A stretch of 64,000 nucleotides of DNA from JBHJHP01 sp042219825 (GCF_042219825.1 NZ_JBHJHQ010000008.1:62001-126000), one strand, 5' to 3'. Positions 1 through 10,193 are shown, counted from the first letter of the stretch. Translations and numbers: made by a program. The notes: generated from the letters alone by a model not told the origin.

Positions 1-345
1 ATCATCACCAAAATATAACTTATTACCAATTCTTATTTTTCTGGCAGGATCCACCAAAACATCCCACAATCTGTTCTCCCGATTCAATTCACGTAACAAA
101 AACACCTCGATTTTAGCACCGGTCTTTTCTTTATTACCATATAATCTGGCAGGGAAAACCTTTGTATCGTTAAATATCAACAGATCCTTATCATCAAAAT
201 AATTAATGATCTCCTTAAAAACTTTGTGCTCTATCTTACCGGTTGTTTTGTCCAGAACCAGCAAGCGGGATTCGTCACGATTATAAGCTGGATGTAATGC
301 AATAAGTTCGGTTGGCAATTTGTACTTAAACTTAGAAAGTTTCAT
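1..345 (-). CDS. queA: QueA, tRNA ribosyltransferase-isomerase (N-terminal part)
   Basis: N-terminal 115 codons of S-adenosylmethionine:tRNA ribosyltransferase-isomerase, which transfers and isomerises the ribosyl group of SAM onto 7-aminomethyl-deazaguanine in tRNA to give epoxyqueuosine. The translation starts MKLSKFKYKLPTELIA and contains the family motifs RDESRLLVLD and LLIFNDTKVFPARL. The ATG at 345 has a clear AGGAGA ribosome binding site just upstream. The gene runs off the left edge, so the C-terminal two thirds are not visible. It lies 64 bp downstream of truB, another tRNA-modification gene, in the same direction. tgt, which acts earlier in the queuosine pathway, is elsewhere in the window. 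Confidence 0.93.
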   Translation of the reverse strand, partial: MKLSKFKYKLPTELIALHPAYNRDESRLLVLDKTTGKIEHKVFKEIINYFDDKDLLIFNDTKVFPARLYGNKEKTGAKIEVFLLRELNRENRLWDVLVDPARKIRIGNKLYFGDD

Positions 346-409
346 ATTCTCCTATTCAATTTTTAATACTACTCACATATAAACAACAGGTGCTTTATAC
401 GTAAAGTTT

Positions 410-1102
410 TTATATATGTTCCAAATTTTCTGTATTTTTTTCAAACTCTTCCAAAGAAAGGGCGTCAGCTATGGTATAATCACCTACACGCGTGCGCTGT
501 AAACCAATCAAGTGACCGCCGGAATTCAGCTCCCTGCCAATATCCCGGGCTAAAGCCCTGATATATGTCCCTTTACTGCAAACAATACGAATGGTAAGCA
601 CGGGCAACTCAAATTTCAGAATTTCAATTTCATCGATCACAAGAATTTTGGGTCGCATTTCCACTTCCTCACCCTTTCGGGCATATTTATAAGCCCGTTT
701 TCCGTTAATTTTTACAGCTGAATATTCCGGTGGAATCTGTTGAATTTCTCCCTTGAATTTTTCCAGTGCCTGTTCTACTAATTCTTTTGTTATATGTTCG
801 AAAGGATATGTTCGATCAATTTTTGTTTCCAGATCAAAAGATGGCGTGGTCTCACCGAGTTTAATGGTGGCTATGTATTCTTTAACTCCCGCCTGATAAA
901 ATTCGATTTGTTTGGTGGCTTTCCCGGTACAAACCAACATTACTCCGGTTGCCAAAGGATCCAAAGTCCCGGCATGACCAACTTTAAGTTTTTTTACTCC
1001 CAATTTATTTTGTAACCTGATCCTGATTTTCTTTACAAGATCAAAGGAAGTCCATCCCAAAGGCTTATCAAGGATTATTACTTCACCTTCAATATAGTTC
1101 AT
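410..1102 (-). CDS. truB: TruB, tRNA pseudouridine-55 synthase
   Basis: Converts U55 in the T-loop of tRNAs to pseudouridine. The motif GHAGTLDPLATGV carries the catalytic Asp, and KGTYIRALARDIG is the second conserved block. At 230 residues it is the short form, with little room for the C-terminal PUA-like extension seen in longer homologues. The ATG at 1102 overlaps the TGA of uppP by one base, indicating translational coupling; a TTG one codon upstream is a less likely start. Part of the ftsX-DUF3098-uppP-truB-queA run. Confidence 0.95.
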   Translation of the reverse strand: MNYIEGEVIILDKPLGWTSFDLVKKIRIRLQNKLGVKKLKVGHAGTLDPLATGVMLVCTGKATKQIEFYQAGVKEYIATIKLGETTPSFDLETKIDRTYPFEHITKELVEQALEKFKGEIQQIPPEYSAVKINGKRAYKYARKGEEVEMRPKILVIDEIEILKFELPVLTIRIVCSKGTYIRALARDIGRELNSGGHLIGLQRTRVGDYTIADALSLEEFEKNTENLEHI

Positions 1103-1887
1103 CAAACGATACTTAACTGATATCCTGACGCCAGCAAGATCAATATGACCACACCAACAATAATCCGATAATAACCAAATGCCTTAAACCCATTTTTGGT
1201 TAAAAATGAAATAAACGATTTTATGGCAAGCATGGCTACAATAAAAGCAATTACATTACCAAATATCAGAATTCCAATATTATCGACAGTAATGGATTTA
1301 TAATTTTCCAGCAATTTGTATCCTGAGGCAGCAAACATGGTGGGAACAGCTAAAAAGAAAGAGAATTCAGCAGCATTTTTCTTTGTAAGTTTTTGCGTCA
1401 TACCTCCTATAATTGTTGATGCCGATCTGGATACACCCGGAATCATAGCTATTACCTGAAAGAAACCAATTATTAATGATTTTTTATACGTTACTTCCTG
1501 ATTCTTTTCTTCATCATTATGTTTGAACCAGGAATCAACAAATACAAGAATAATACCTCCCAGCACAAGTGAAACAGCGACAACAACTACATTTTCGAGC
1601 AACTCATCAATAACATCACTGAATAACAACCCAAAAACAGCAGCCGGCAAAAATGCCACGAATAATTTATAGTAAAATTTCAGGCTCTGAAAAAACTTTT
1701 TCCAGTACAGAACAACGACACTCAGTATTGCGCCAAACTGTATATTTACGATGAAGGCCCGTACAAATTCCGAATTCTCAATACCCAAAATATTCTGAGT
1801 AATAATCATATGCCCGGTTGATGAAACAGGAAGAAATTCTGTTAGCCCTTCAACAATTGCAATAATCAACGCTTCTATCCAACTCAT
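1102..1887 (-). CDS. uppP: Undecaprenyl-diphosphatase UppP
   Basis: Membrane phosphatase that recycles undecaprenyl diphosphate to the monophosphate carrier for peptidoglycan and O-antigen assembly; loss or excess affects bacitracin tolerance. The sequence has the two UppP/BacA signatures, EGLTEFLPVSSTGHM near the N-terminus and PGVSRSASTI in the middle, with about eight hydrophobic helices over 261 residues. The ATG at 1887 has an AGGAGA site about eight bases upstream. It overlaps truB by one base and follows the DUF3098 gene by 15 bp. Confidence 0.96.
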   Translation of the reverse strand: MSWIEALIIAIVEGLTEFLPVSSTGHMIITQNILGIENSEFVRAFIVNIQFGAILSVVVLYWKKFFQSLKFYYKLFVAFLPAAVFGLLFSDVIDELLENVVVVAVSLVLGGIILVFVDSWFKHNDEEKNQEVTYKKSLIIGFFQVIAMIPGVSRSASTIIGGMTQKLTKKNAAEFSFFLAVPTMFAASGYKLLENYKSITVDNIGILIFGNVIAFIVAMLAIKSFISFLTKNGFKAFGYYRIIVGVVILILLASGYQLSIV

Positions 1888-1902
1888 GTAATATTTCTCC
1901 TA

Positions 1903-2160
1903 CTATTCCACGTCCCGTTTTGGGCGTTTCATAATGGCATAGATTTCAAAAATAAATCCGCCAATGATTAAAATCGGTGCCAATGTAATTCTTCTGAAAC
2001 TGTATAATTCTTCTCCGTTAAATACATTTGGGTCAGTACTTCCTCCTCCTGACATTAATATATACCCCAATATGATTACCGCCAAACCAATCAGCATCAA
2101 CACATAATTATGTTTTGATAATGGAAGATTTCCTTTTGAATTAATTTCTGAATTTTTCAC
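1903..2160 (-). CDS. DUF3098 family small membrane protein
   Basis: An 85-residue protein with two hydrophobic segments (about residues 19-37 and 57-73) separated by a glycine-rich loop, ending in a basic tail. It fits the DUF3098 family, found in Bacteroidota and typically encoded between ftsX and uppP as here. No function is established. The start is GTG at 2160, directly preceded by AAGGGA; the next in-frame Met lies within the first membrane helix, so GTG is favoured. The position suggests a role close to cell division or envelope synthesis, but this is inference from context only. Confidence 0.8.
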   Translation of the reverse strand: MKNSEINSKGNLPLSKHNYVLMLIGLAVIILGYILMSGGGSTDPNVFNGEELYSFRRITLAPILIIGGFIFEIYAIMKRPKRDVE

Positions 2161-2177
2161 TCCCTTGTATTTTAAAT

Positions 2178-3056
2178 TTAAAAATAGAGTTCATCCGAAC
2201 GTAATCTCAAATATTTATTTAACGCAAAATATGCCGACATCTGAGAAATTATTATACCAATTAACAATACCAAACTATATACCATTGCAATTAAATCAAG
2301 ATCCTTCAGGCTAATAATTGCACTCAACTCATTCTGAATAGAATAAATAGCAGCTGTCAGTAACAAAATAGCTAATACTGCAGCAATTAAACCATCTAAA
2401 ATTATCCGGTTCACAAATGGCCTCCGAATGAAAGATCTGGTTGCTCCAACCAACTGCATGGTATTAATTAAAAAGCGTTGTGAATAAATGGCCAGACGAA
2501 TAGTATTATTTATTAATGCAACACTAACAATGAATAACAGCAAACAGAATAACAGCAAAACTACTGTTATTTTCCGTACATTTTCATTCACAAGACTTAC
2601 AAGATCCTTCTGATAAATAACTTCCTTAATTTGCGGATATGCTTTGAATTCATTTTCTATTATAGTAAGGCTGTCCGGATTGGCATATTCAGCTTTTAAT
2701 TTGACCTCGATTGAAGCTAATAGAGGATTATATCCTAAAAACTCAATAAAATCCTCTCCCAACTCTGCCTGCAATTCTTCGGCAGCCTTTTCTTTATCAA
2801 TGTACTGAGTAGATTTTACATATTCCGTGGCATCAAGATATTTTTGTATCCGGTGAACATCCACGTCCTTTGCATCATCCTTAAGTATGATAGAAAATCC
2901 TATATTTTCACGCACATAATCAGAAATCTGATCTCCACTGAAAATCAGTATTCCCATTATGCCAATCAAAAAGAGAACCAAAGTAATACTGATGGTAACG
3001 GTAAAATGCGAATTTACCACACCAACTCTTTTCCTTCTGATTCTTTTTTTTGTCAT
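2178..3056 (-). CDS. ftsX: FtsX, cell division ABC-transporter-like permease
   Basis: Membrane subunit of the FtsEX complex, which couples ATP hydrolysis by FtsE to activation of peptidoglycan hydrolases at the septum. It has one N-terminal membrane helix (about residues 18-42), a periplasmic domain (about 45-165), then three helices typical of the FtsX fold, including the conserved NTIRLAIYSQRF segment and LVGAT motif. 292 residues is normal. ftsE is not adjacent. First gene of the run leading to queA, with 17 bp to DUF3098. A TAnnTTTG-like box is visible in the short gap after the YfhO gene and may be its promoter. Confidence 0.92.
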   Translation of the reverse strand: MTKKRIRRKRVGVVNSHFTVTISITLVLFLIGIMGILIFSGDQISDYVRENIGFSIILKDDAKDVDVHRIQKYLDATEYVKSTQYIDKEKAAEELQAELGEDFIEFLGYNPLLASIEVKLKAEYANPDSLTIIENEFKAYPQIKEVIYQKDLVSLVNENVRKITVVLLLFCLLLFIVSVALINNTIRLAIYSQRFLINTMQLVGATRSFIRRPFVNRIILDGLIAAVLAILLLTAAIYSIQNELSAIISLKDLDLIAMVYSLVLLIGIIISQMSAYFALNKYLRLRSDELYF

Positions 3057-3086
3057 ACTCTTCTTTAAAGGCTCAAAAATACGAAA

Positions 3087-5564
3087 TTAATTCTTTTTGA
3101 AAAGTTCTTTTCCGATTGCACCCAAAAGCAATAAAATCAATAATAAAGACGAAGCAAGCGATACTTTATTGCCTACGGAATAAGACTTTGGTTCAAATTT
3201 AAATTCAATAACATGCTCTCCTGCATGAACCGGTAATGCCCTAAGCACATAATCTGCATTTATGTGATCAACAGGCTGACCATCAACAAAAGCATCCCAT
3301 CCCTTCGGATAATAAATTTCAGAAAATACTGCCAACTGATCCGTTTTGCTAGTGGACTTGTATTTCAGGTAATTTGCCCTGTATTCTTCCAACGTAATTG
3401 TGGCCGTTGTATCCTTCACAAAATCGTATCCTCCTAACGCATCAGAATACGTTTCATTAACTACAGCTTCCTGATCAGGTCTGATATTCTTCATGGACTG
3501 AATTTCGGCATCGGCATCCGGGACCATATCAATCTTTGTCACAAACCATGCATGACCATATGCATATTTATTATATGCCGGTGCTGACTGCGGACTAAGA
3601 ATAACATACTTCGTATTTAGCATATTAAGTATTGGTGTATGTTTAAACACATCCAACTGTTCTGTTCTGATATTTTTTGCAATGTACTGTAAATCATTAT
3701 ACATCCGATGTTCAATCAATTCCTGATAACGCCTCATTTTTGCAGCATCGTAACCACCAATAGAGAAATGATAATTGGAAGTGGATGCATCATTAAATGT
3801 TGAAACGGATAAATTAAGCACCTTAAAATCAGGATCCTTGTCTTTTAAAATTGCCTTATCTGCATATGTCTGCTCGTAACCAACTCCTGGCTTATAACGC
3901 ACCAGATCTTTATTGCTCAAATAGCGTTGATCAACAAACCATAAATCGGCTACAACAAGAACTGCAAACAATGCCAGGAAATATTCCATCTTCAACTTTT
4001 CATTCATCCATGCCCATATACCAATAAATGCAATTGCAATAAATATGAAAGCACGAAATGCATCAGACCGTAAAGCATGAACACGTCCGCTACGTAACAA
4101 CTCTACTAAACTGGCCGGCAGTTTATCATCATAAATCCCCGTATAATTTCCTGCAATTGATGGAATTATAGCAAAAACAAGCGCCAGACCACCTGTCAAG
4201 CCAAAACTCCAGTACATAGCCTTATTCAACTTTTGTTTATCATATTCTCCTTTTATCAAAGCATTAATTCCAAGCAAAGCCATCAATGGCATAGTAAACT
4301 GAGCGATGACCATTAACATTGTTGCGTCGCGAAACTTATCATACATTGGAAGATAGTCAATAAATAAATGCGACAAAAACGGGAAGTACTTCCCCCATGA
4401 AAGCATTATTGACAATGCTGTTGCCACCAACAACCACCATTTATATTTTCCTTTGACAAGAAATAACCCAAGAATAAAAAGGAAACATATAACTGCACCA
4501 TGATACATTGGTCCATCAGTCGATGGCTTTCCTCCCCAATAGAAAAAAGCACCAATCTGACGTTCTGCATCGTGCTGTGCCTCTTTAGCTGATGTTCCCG
4601 ACTGCATGATTTGTTGCTTCAGACCCGGTAAAACCTTTTTAGTAAATTCAGATTCCGGCTTATAATCCGCTGATCCGCCCCCCCTGAAATCAGGGATCAT
4701 CAAAGCAAAAGTTTCAGCAATACTATTACTCCATGAAAGAATATAATCTTTATCCAATCCTCCTGTAGCGACAGACTCATCCTTGGTCAATTCTGATTTA
4801 CCACGGGTAGAATATTTTAAATACTCATATTGCGTATACAGCCTTGAAAAATTACTCCCAAATGCCAACAATACAACTACCAACAACAAACCTACATTCT
4901 TCAGAAATGATGCATAAGTTTTATTTTTTATGGTTTCAACCAATTCAAAAATGCCATAAATCAGAACAATAATTCCGGTATAATATGTCATTTGAGGGTG
5001 ACCCGATAATATCATCAACGATAAAAATATTCCTGCCATTGCAGCCCCCAAAATCCTTTTCCCCCTAAATGTGAGAATGAACCCAGCTACAAAACCTCCC
5101 ATATAAGCATATGTATGCACTTTACTCATATGCCCTGCCTGTAAAAGCACAAATGTATTTGTAGTAAATCCAAAGGCGAGTGCACCAATCATACTCAGCC
5201 AGGGGTTTACACCAAATGAAATAAGAAGAATATAAAATGATATCATCGCAATAATCAGATAGCTGGAGGGTCTTTTCCCAAATTCTATTATTCTCTTAAC
5301 AAACCGGGTAAGATTTGCTTTATATCTGGTGGAAATAAAATATGTTGGCATTCCTGAGAATACTGCATTTGTCCAGAGCGGTTCTTCTCCGTGCTCCTTC
5401 CTGAACTTTTCAATTTCACTTGCTTTAGCCGTAGCAACCTTGGTATCATGTCCCATTAATGACTTACCTTCAAGTAATCCAGGGAAATAAGCATATGAGA
5501 TAAACACAAAAATTATTACCGGAAGACCGTAATTCAGGATTTTCTTAATTAGTGAATTATTCAT
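3087..5564 (-). CDS. YfhO family multi-spanning membrane protein
   Basis: An 825-residue integral membrane protein with about a dozen hydrophobic helices in the first 540 residues and again one helix at the extreme C-terminus, with a soluble extracytoplasmic domain between (about 560-790). The architecture matches the YfhO family, which resembles GT-C lipid-linked glycosyltransferases; in Gram-positive bacteria YfhO helps glycosylate lipoteichoic acid. In Bacteroidota the substrate is unknown. I choose the ATG at 5564; an in-frame TTG at 5570 is possible. No Shine-Dalgarno is evident. It sits between the division genes and the polysaccharide locus, so a glycan role is plausible. Confidence 0.85.
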   Translation of the reverse strand: MNNSLIKKILNYGLPVIIFVFISYAYFPGLLEGKSLMGHDTKVATAKASEIEKFRKEHGEEPLWTNAVFSGMPTYFISTRYKANLTRFVKRIIEFGKRPSSYLIIAMISFYILLISFGVNPWLSMIGALAFGFTTNTFVLLQAGHMSKVHTYAYMGGFVAGFILTFRGKRILGAAMAGIFLSLMILSGHPQMTYYTGIIVLIYGIFELVETIKNKTYASFLKNVGLLLVVVLLAFGSNFSRLYTQYEYLKYSTRGKSELTKDESVATGGLDKDYILSWSNSIAETFALMIPDFRGGGSADYKPESEFTKKVLPGLKQQIMQSGTSAKEAQHDAERQIGAFFYWGGKPSTDGPMYHGAVICFLFILGLFLVKGKYKWWLLVATALSIMLSWGKYFPFLSHLFIDYLPMYDKFRDATMLMVIAQFTMPLMALLGINALIKGEYDKQKLNKAMYWSFGLTGGLALVFAIIPSIAGNYTGIYDDKLPASLVELLRSGRVHALRSDAFRAFIFIAIAFIGIWAWMNEKLKMEYFLALFAVLVVADLWFVDQRYLSNKDLVRYKPGVGYEQTYADKAILKDKDPDFKVLNLSVSTFNDASTSNYHFSIGGYDAAKMRRYQELIEHRMYNDLQYIAKNIRTEQLDVFKHTPILNMLNTKYVILSPQSAPAYNKYAYGHAWFVTKIDMVPDADAEIQSMKNIRPDQEAVVNETYSDALGGYDFVKDTTATITLEEYRANYLKYKSTSKTDQLAVFSEIYYPKGWDAFVDGQPVDHINADYVLRALPVHAGEHVIEFKFEPKSYSVGNKVSLASSLLLILLLLGAIGKELFKKN

Positions 5565-5714
5565 TTTCAAATATTTGAATTAAGGATAAGTCTTTTTATT
5601 AGTGATGATAAGACTGGATATCTGGTTCGTTGCCAAAATTAAATTAATAATGAGACAAATACATATATCACAAAGCAAAACATTAAATTTTTACCTTAAA
5701 AAATCTAAAAAACG

Positions 5715-6794
5715 CTACAATTTAAGAATTTCGTTTGCAATCTGTTGAGATGCATCACCATTACCATAAAGCTGATGCGTAAATTTCTGTTCCTTTTGCA
5801 TCATCTCTTCTGTTGATCTCAGTATACGCGTTGTATCAGCTCCTGCCAAACAATTATATCCATTTTGTACAAGCTCCACCCATTCTGTTTCATCGCGCAT
5901 AGTAACGCAGTATTTTCTGAAAAAGAAGGCTTCTTTCTGAAGACCTCCACTATCGGTCAATATGATTTCTGAATTTTTAATAAGTTCCAGCATATCAAAA
6001 TACCCAACCGGTTCAATGACTTTAAACTTGTAATCCAGCTGCCTCTGCGCCATTATTTTTTTTGTTCTGGGATGGAGCGGAACAATTACTTCATTTTTTT
6101 CTGTCAAGGCATTCAAGGCTTCAACTATCGAAGTCAGCCTTTGCTCATTATCCGTATTCTCTTGCCTGTGAATTGTAGCAAGCAAATATGCTCTACTATT
6201 CAGAGCTAAATTATCCAGAATTTGTGATTTTTCTGCAGCTTTAGCACTGTAGAACAATGCGGCATCATACATTACATCACCCGTTCTGATTATTTTTGAT
6301 CCAAAATTAGAGAAACCCTCTTCGCTCAGATTATTTACGGCGCTATCAGTCGGACAAAATAAAAGGTCGGAAATACGATCAGTTAAAATCCGGTTAATTT
6401 CCTCTGGCATAGCCATATTAAATGAACGCAGACCTGCTTCAACATGAGCGACTTTAATTCCCAGTTTTTTCGCTGCTAGCGCACCCGCTATAGTAGAATT
6501 TGTATCCCCGTAAACCATTAAAGCATCCGGCTTTTCTTTAAGCAGTATTTCTTCTATGCCCTCCAGCATTCTTCCGGTCATTGCACCATGTGTTAATGAA
6601 CTGATACCAAGGTTATAGTCAGGATGTGGTATTTCCATTTCTTCAAAAAAAACTTCAGACATATTCTGATCGAAGTGTTGGCCGGTATGTATTATTACTT
6701 CTGACATATCTGCCTGACTTATGGCTCGGCTTACAGCTGCAGCCTTTACAAACTGCGGTCTGGCTCCAACAACCGTAATTATTTTCTTATTCAT
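5715..6794 (-). CDS. wecB: UDP-N-acetylglucosamine 2-epimerase (non-hydrolysing)
   Basis: Interconverts UDP-GlcNAc and UDP-ManNAc, supplying ManNAc-type sugars for surface polysaccharide. The N-terminus VVGARPQFVKAA, VYGDTNST, EAGLRSF and the C-terminal TDSGGLQKEA are the family's signatures of a two-Rossmann (GT-B) fold; 359 residues is normal. The ATG overlaps the stop of the upstream glycosyltransferase by four bases (ATGA), so the two are co-translated. No dehydrogenase (WecC) follows, so UDP-ManNAc may be used directly or oxidised by an enzyme encoded elsewhere. Confidence 0.93.
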   Translation of the reverse strand: MNKKIITVVGARPQFVKAAAVSRAISQADMSEVIIHTGQHFDQNMSEVFFEEMEIPHPDYNLGISSLTHGAMTGRMLEGIEEILLKEKPDALMVYGDTNSTIAGALAAKKLGIKVAHVEAGLRSFNMAMPEEINRILTDRISDLLFCPTDSAVNNLSEEGFSNFGSKIIRTGDVMYDAALFYSAKAAEKSQILDNLALNSRAYLLATIHRQENTDNEQRLTSIVEALNALTEKNEVIVPLHPRTKKIMAQRQLDYKFKVIEPVGYFDMLELIKNSEIILTDSGGLQKEAFFFRKYCVTMRDETEWVELVQNGYNCLAGADTTRILRSTEEMMQKEQKFTHQLYGNGDASQQIANEILKL

Positions 6795-8086
6795 AATACT
6801 GATTCAAAGAGTTCAACCATTTTTTTTGTTAATTCAGATCGCTCATAAATTCTTATATTTTCACTTTTACAGGTTAGACTTTTATTCTTAAATGCCTTAT
6901 AAAATGTGATTAAGTTTTTCTTCATTCCTTCCTGATCATCAAAATCGCTGATAGTTCCGGCACCCGTCTCATTTAAAATATGAGCTAAATCACCATCTAC
7001 CGGCCCAATGGCAAAAATTGGCCGCCCGGAGGCCAAATATTCAAAAAACTTCCCTGTTAAAATCCCCTTTGCATTCGGAGTATTGTTCAAAGGCAAATAA
7101 AGAACAGCTGCCTTTTGTTCAGCAGCAATCACCTCATTGTGGGGAATATAACTTATGAAGTTCACATGCTTACTTAATCCGTATTTTCTAATATCCAGGG
7201 TAACACTAACATCATTTTTCCCTACAAGCATGAGCTCAAAATCTTCGCTGAAACCATCCACATTTTCAATACAATATTCCAGAGATGCCCAGAAAAACGA
7301 ATGGTTTCTGTCAGCATTTATACTACCTACATGTACGATTGAAAACTTTTCGGGATATTTCACATGTTTTGTTGTAATATCTGCTTTATCATACCCATTG
7401 GTTATTACTTCGATTTTCCGGCTATAATGCCTTTGCAATCCCTTTGCCCAGTTTCTTCCAACAATAACAACCTCATCTGCATTTTTTAAAACTTTCAACT
7501 GAAGTTTATGATGCATCCTGTCAGCCCATCCTGACAATCTTAATTTATCGTAAAAATCAATATCGGTCCATGGGTCTCTGAAATCTGCAATCCATGGAAT
7601 CTTTGTTCTTTTAGACACTTTTTCCGCTATGATATGCATGCTATGTGGAGGACCTGTTGATACAATAACATCAACCTTTTGTTCCTTTAACATTTTAACA
7701 AGGAATTTCACAGATGGCCTGATCCAAAATCGTTTTGCATCAGGAATAAAAAGATTACCTCTTATCCACAATGATACTTTCTCTGCAAATGAATTTCCTG
7801 TTTCTTCCTTTAAAAATCCTGCATTGATTTTTGAATTCTTGGATCTCCCTGTTAATTTTTTATAGATCTCGAATGGCTCCCAGATTTTTAGTTTAACAAC
7901 CTCCACTTCATCAGGCACTTCATCAAGTAAAGATCTATCTTCCGCGGGAGCTTCAGGATTTTCAGGGGTAAAAACAACCGGGATCCAACCATTTTCAGGT
8001 AAATACCTGGTAAATTTCAGCCAGCGCTGAACACCGGCACCACCAGATGGTGGCCAGTAATATGTGATGATTAATACTTTTTTCAT
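6791..8086 (-). CDS. GT4-like glycosyltransferase
   Basis: Cytoplasmic GT-B-fold glycosyltransferase of 431 residues. The N-terminal segment ITYYWPPSGGAGVQRWLKF is the glycine-rich acceptor-side motif of GT4 enzymes, and the C-terminal half has the donor-site pattern (NAKGILTGKFFEYLASGRP, with the following acidic stretch). The sugar and acceptor cannot be told from sequence. It is the first gene of a two-gene unit with wecB and is divergent from the next glycosyltransferase across 138 bp that must hold both promoters. Confidence 0.88.
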   Translation of the reverse strand: MKKVLIITYYWPPSGGAGVQRWLKFTRYLPENGWIPVVFTPENPEAPAEDRSLLDEVPDEVEVVKLKIWEPFEIYKKLTGRSKNSKINAGFLKEETGNSFAEKVSLWIRGNLFIPDAKRFWIRPSVKFLVKMLKEQKVDVIVSTGPPHSMHIIAEKVSKRTKIPWIADFRDPWTDIDFYDKLRLSGWADRMHHKLQLKVLKNADEVVIVGRNWAKGLQRHYSRKIEVITNGYDKADITTKHVKYPEKFSIVHVGSINADRNHSFFWASLEYCIENVDGFSEDFELMLVGKNDVSVTLDIRKYGLSKHVNFISYIPHNEVIAAEQKAAVLYLPLNNTPNAKGILTGKFFEYLASGRPIFAIGPVDGDLAHILNETGAGTISDFDDQEGMKKNLITFYKAFKNKSLTCKSENIRIYERSELTKKMVELFESVL

Positions 8087-8224
8087 TTGTCAGGTACAAA
8101 TAAAACAATAAATAATATTACTGTAAACAAATACAGATGACAATTACTTATGAAAATATTATCTTTGGACCATCCAACTAAAAAGGTTATTCTTATATTA
8201 TTTAATTATCATACCATTTGAACT

Positions 8225-9373
8225 ATGAACATCCTCTTTATTACACAATTATTTCCTGAAAAGACAGAAGGATGTTATACGAGTAATGCGTTAAGAGAAT
8301 TTGTAGAAGAATGGGGTAGAATTGGACACAAAGTTCAGGTAGTTAGACCTCATTTCAAATATGAAGTTGATCCATTCCCTACTGAGCCCAATTTTGCAAT
8401 TGGCAATAATATAAACGTAGAGTTTATAAAACCGCTCCGGATACCATTGATTAAATTTTCATTCTATAGCCAAAACAGAATTTTACAACATCTCATGTTT
8501 CAGCCGGATATTATAATTTGTCACCTTTACAATTCTTACTTCACATTTCCCAACTTGGCTTCGAAATTAAGTGTTCCACTTGTAATAGGGATACATATGT
8601 CTGACATTAAATTATCAAAGAACAAATTTTTTAAGTGGCGGCAAAAAAGAATTTTCAAAAAAGCGTCTGGACTTGCATGCAGATCTCATGGGTATAAAAA
8701 AAAATTTGACTCCAGTTTTCCTGAATTCAGAAAACTATCCTTTCTGGCTCTGTCAGGCATCCCTGAAAATTTTATAAAATCCGCCGCCCACAATACTAAT
8801 TTGATAATCCCTGAAACAACTACTAACTTGGTAACAGTCTCGTCACTTATTAAACGCAAACAAATTGACAAGGTAATAATGGCTCTTAATAAACTGAAGG
8901 AGGTAAACTGGCATTACACAATCATAGGTGAGGGACCTGAACTTAACAATCTCAAGCAGCAGATAATATCATACAATCTTACAGACCGAATAACCTTCAC
9001 AGGCAAGATACCCAGAAAATCTGTCCTTGATTATCTTATTAAAAGTAATATATTTATTTTACCAAGTTACGATGAAACACTGGGACTGGTTTACCTTGAA
9101 GCAATGGCACTTGGGAATATAACAATTGGAAGTATAGATGAAGGAATAGATGGGATCATTGAACATGGTAAAAACGGATACCTGTGTGATGCGACAAGTG
9201 ATTTAAGTATTTATGAAAGTTTAAATCATGCTTTATCTTTACCCCCGGATGAATACAATTCGATTATAATATCCGCGAAAAAAACCATTTCTGAGTATTC
9301 AATTTCAGAACAGTCAAAACGCTACCTAAATAATTTAAAAAGGATATTAGAAGATGATAGTAATCAGGCTTAG
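8225..9373 (+). CDS. GT4 family glycosyltransferase
   Basis: A 382-residue GT-B glycosyltransferase of the GT4 type. The C-terminal donor-binding region is clear: VSSLIKRKQ, the IIGEGPE motif, FTGKI, and SYDETLGLVYLEAMALG with the E-x7-E pair. The N-terminus starts MNILFITQLFPEKTEGCYTS, normal for the family. It overlaps the downstream fucosyltransferase by 20 bp. A TATCTTTG box at 8160-8167 lies about 58 bp upstream and could be the -7 element of its promoter, though I see no matching -33 TTTG. Donor sugar unknown. Confidence 0.88.
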   Translation: MNILFITQLFPEKTEGCYTSNALREFVEEWGRIGHKVQVVRPHFKYEVDPFPTEPNFAIGNNINVEFIKPLRIPLIKFSFYSQNRILQHLMFQPDIIICHLYNSYFTFPNLASKLSVPLVIGIHMSDIKLSKNKFFKWRQKRIFKKASGLACRSHGYKKKFDSSFPEFRKLSFLALSGIPENFIKSAAHNTNLIIPETTTNLVTVSSLIKRKQIDKVIMALNKLKEVNWHYTIIGEGPELNNLKQQIISYNLTDRITFTGKIPRKSVLDYLIKSNIFILPSYDETLGLVYLEAMALGNITIGSIDEGIDGIIEHGKNGYLCDATSDLSIYESLNHALSLPPDEYNSIIISAKKTISEYSISEQSKRYLNNLKRILEDDSNQA

Positions 9374-10193
9374 AAGTGGACTAGGAAATCAAATGTTTCA
9401 ATATGCTTTTTTTAAACAAATGCAGTTTTGGCATGGTGAAGCAAATGTAAAACTTGACATCGATACTTATCATTGGAAGGCACACAATGGTCTTGAAATT
9501 GATACGGTTTTCAATTTAGATTTAAATCCATATAAAATTTCATCTAACATATCCCTGAAATTAGCGGATGTTGGTTATAGTTTAAAAGATAGAATTGCTC
9601 GCAGAATAAGAGGGACCAGACATAAATCATATAAGTTCTGGAAAGACATGAATTATAATGACTACAAAAACATTAATACAGATTTATATCTGGAAGGCTA
9701 CTGGAACGAAGAGAAATATTTTTTTGATGTTAAAGAAGATATAAAAAAAGCCTTTAAATTCCCAATTGATAAAAATGAACCGGATTTACTAAATGAAATC
9801 AGGAATTGCAACTCCGTTAGCTTACATGTCCGGAGAGGTGACTATATCAATTACCCTGATAATTTCCCAATGTGTACACCAAAATACTATGTTAACGCAC
9901 TTGCGTACTTAAAATCCAAAATTAATCAGAATTTAAATGTATACGTTTTTTCTGATGAAATTGAATGGTGCAAAACTAATTTGGGCATGATCGAAAATAT
10001 TACTTTTGTAAACAATAAAACAGCTCATCATGATATGATGATGATGAGTTTTTGTAAGCATAATATTATAGCAAACAGTACTTTTTCATGGTGGGCAGCA
10101 TGGTTGAATAAAAATCCAAATAAAATAGTTATATATCCGAATGAATGCGACAGAACATATGGTTCTATGCCAAAGCATTGGATTAAATTGTAA
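9354..10193 (+). CDS. Alpha-1,2-fucosyltransferase (GT11)
   Basis: Transfers L-fucose from GDP-fucose in alpha-1,2 linkage to a galactoside. The GT11 signatures are present: the N-terminal RLRSGLGNQMFQYAF, the donor-binding HVRRGDY (about residues 157-163) and the late NSTFSWWAAWLN motif. 279 residues is normal. The ATG lies inside the end of the preceding glycosyltransferase gene, so the two are coupled. Implies that the polysaccharide made here contains fucose, with GDP-fucose supplied by genes outside the window. Confidence 0.92.
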   Translation: MIVIRLRSGLGNQMFQYAFFKQMQFWHGEANVKLDIDTYHWKAHNGLEIDTVFNLDLNPYKISSNISLKLADVGYSLKDRIARRIRGTRHKSYKFWKDMNYNDYKNINTDLYLEGYWNEEKYFFDVKEDIKKAFKFPIDKNEPDLLNEIRNCNSVSLHVRRGDYINYPDNFPMCTPKYYVNALAYLKSKINQNLNVYVFSDEIEWCKTNLGMIENITFVNNKTAHHDMMMMSFCKHNIIANSTFSWWAAWLNKNPNKIVIYPNECDRTYGSMPKHWIKL